A DNA stretch of 56,630 nucleotides from contig NZ_LLEI02000026.1 of the NCBI RefSeq assembly GCF_001399455.2, positions 1 to 56,630 of the forward strand, in the 5' to 3' direction. Below the pieces are notes generated by a model. The model worked only from the letters and a program-made list of their open reading frames with translations, did not search any database and was not told the origin of the DNA. The stretch is from Vibrio bivalvicida (lineage in GTDB: Bacteria > Pseudomonadota > Gammaproteobacteria > Enterobacterales > Vibrionaceae). A program made the position numbers and the translations under genes. Below are positions 56,575 to 56,630 of this stretch, one piece after another (the stretch's first letter is position 1; the number at the start of each line of letters is the position of its first letter).

Positions 56575-56630
56575 GCGAGAAGCGAGAAGCGAGAAGCGAG
56601 AAGCGAGAAGCGAGAAGCGAGAAGCGAGAA
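56573..56630. repeat. Heptanucleotide tandem repeat (AAGCGAG)n
   Basis: Eight full AAGCGAG units and two further bases run without error from the arcA stop codon to the window edge; the array is open-ended. The second and third stop-codon bases belong to the first unit. A repeat of this length and purity is likely to vary in copy number by slippage. Confidence 0.95.

Overview
The window is chromosomal DNA from a gammaproteobacterium of the genus Vibrio or a very close relative. This rests on the LuxS/GshA/SLT-lipoprotein run, the oadGAB sodium pump next to a csrA-tRNA-Ser-tRNA-Arg cluster, lysC-alaS-recX-recA, an immunogenic-protein-type TAXI/TRAP uptake system, the protein sequences themselves and a moderate GC content. 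Almost all of it is core genome. I see no insertion sequence, prophage, CRISPR array or defence island.

Layout. 1-260: leader and tandem promoters of an rRNA operon that runs off the left edge (minus strand). 349-374: an inverted pair of consensus DnaA boxes. 374-4175: HD-GYP phosphodiesterase, VOC protein, tRNA-Leu with a decayed tandem copy, an orphan periplasmic binding protein and an RDD protein. 4236-14678, all minus: gshA-SLT-luxS, an M16 lipoprotein peptidase, yqaA with an oxidoreductase, and oadGAB. 15092-16033: a tRNA-Ser/tRNA-Arg operon with a damaged promoter-proximal end. 16174-22843, all minus: csrA, lysC, alaS, recX, recA (LexA box) and pncC. 22929-33013: mutS, convergent with lptFG, then divergent pepA, holC and valS. 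33021-41003: M48 peptidase with YjgN, a second orphan binding protein, a D-2-hydroxyacid dehydrogenase, rluA and rapA. 41479-46164: PIN-PhoH protein, argF (ARG box), attenuator-controlled pyrL-pyrB-pyrI, and ridA. 46226-48255: a small conserved-looking protein, then mdh divergent from argR. 48302-52901: CRP site, TAXI binding protein, fused TRAP permease and UspA. 53050-56574: tandem DUF2061 protein, an orphan GH2-type sugar-binding-domain protein, rraB and arginine deiminase. A 7-bp tandem repeat runs off the right edge.

How the genes connect. Several genes share arginine and pyrimidine metabolism: argF and pyrBI compete for carbamoyl phosphate, ArgR controls arginine genes, and ArcA degrades arginine. 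A 12-bp palindrome lies upstream of both argR and arcA. Others share carboxylate and energy metabolism: oadGAB sodium pump, mdh, and a CRP-linked TRAP transporter. RecA, RecX and MutS cover genome maintenance. CsrA, RraB and the PIN-PhoH protein cover RNA control. LptF/LptG, the SLT lipoprotein and YjgN belong to the envelope.

I did not find a convincing wholly new multi-gene system. The most interesting material is small: the duplicated and decayed tRNA-Leu transcription unit, the tRNA-Arg fusion, the inverted DnaA boxes, the palindrome shared by two arginine loci, several structured 5' leaders, the tandem DUF2061 protein, the orphan GH2-like domain protein, and a likely rearrangement junction between mutS and lptG. 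The window opens in an rRNA leader and closes in a 7-bp repeat, so it may be a whole contig bounded by repeats.
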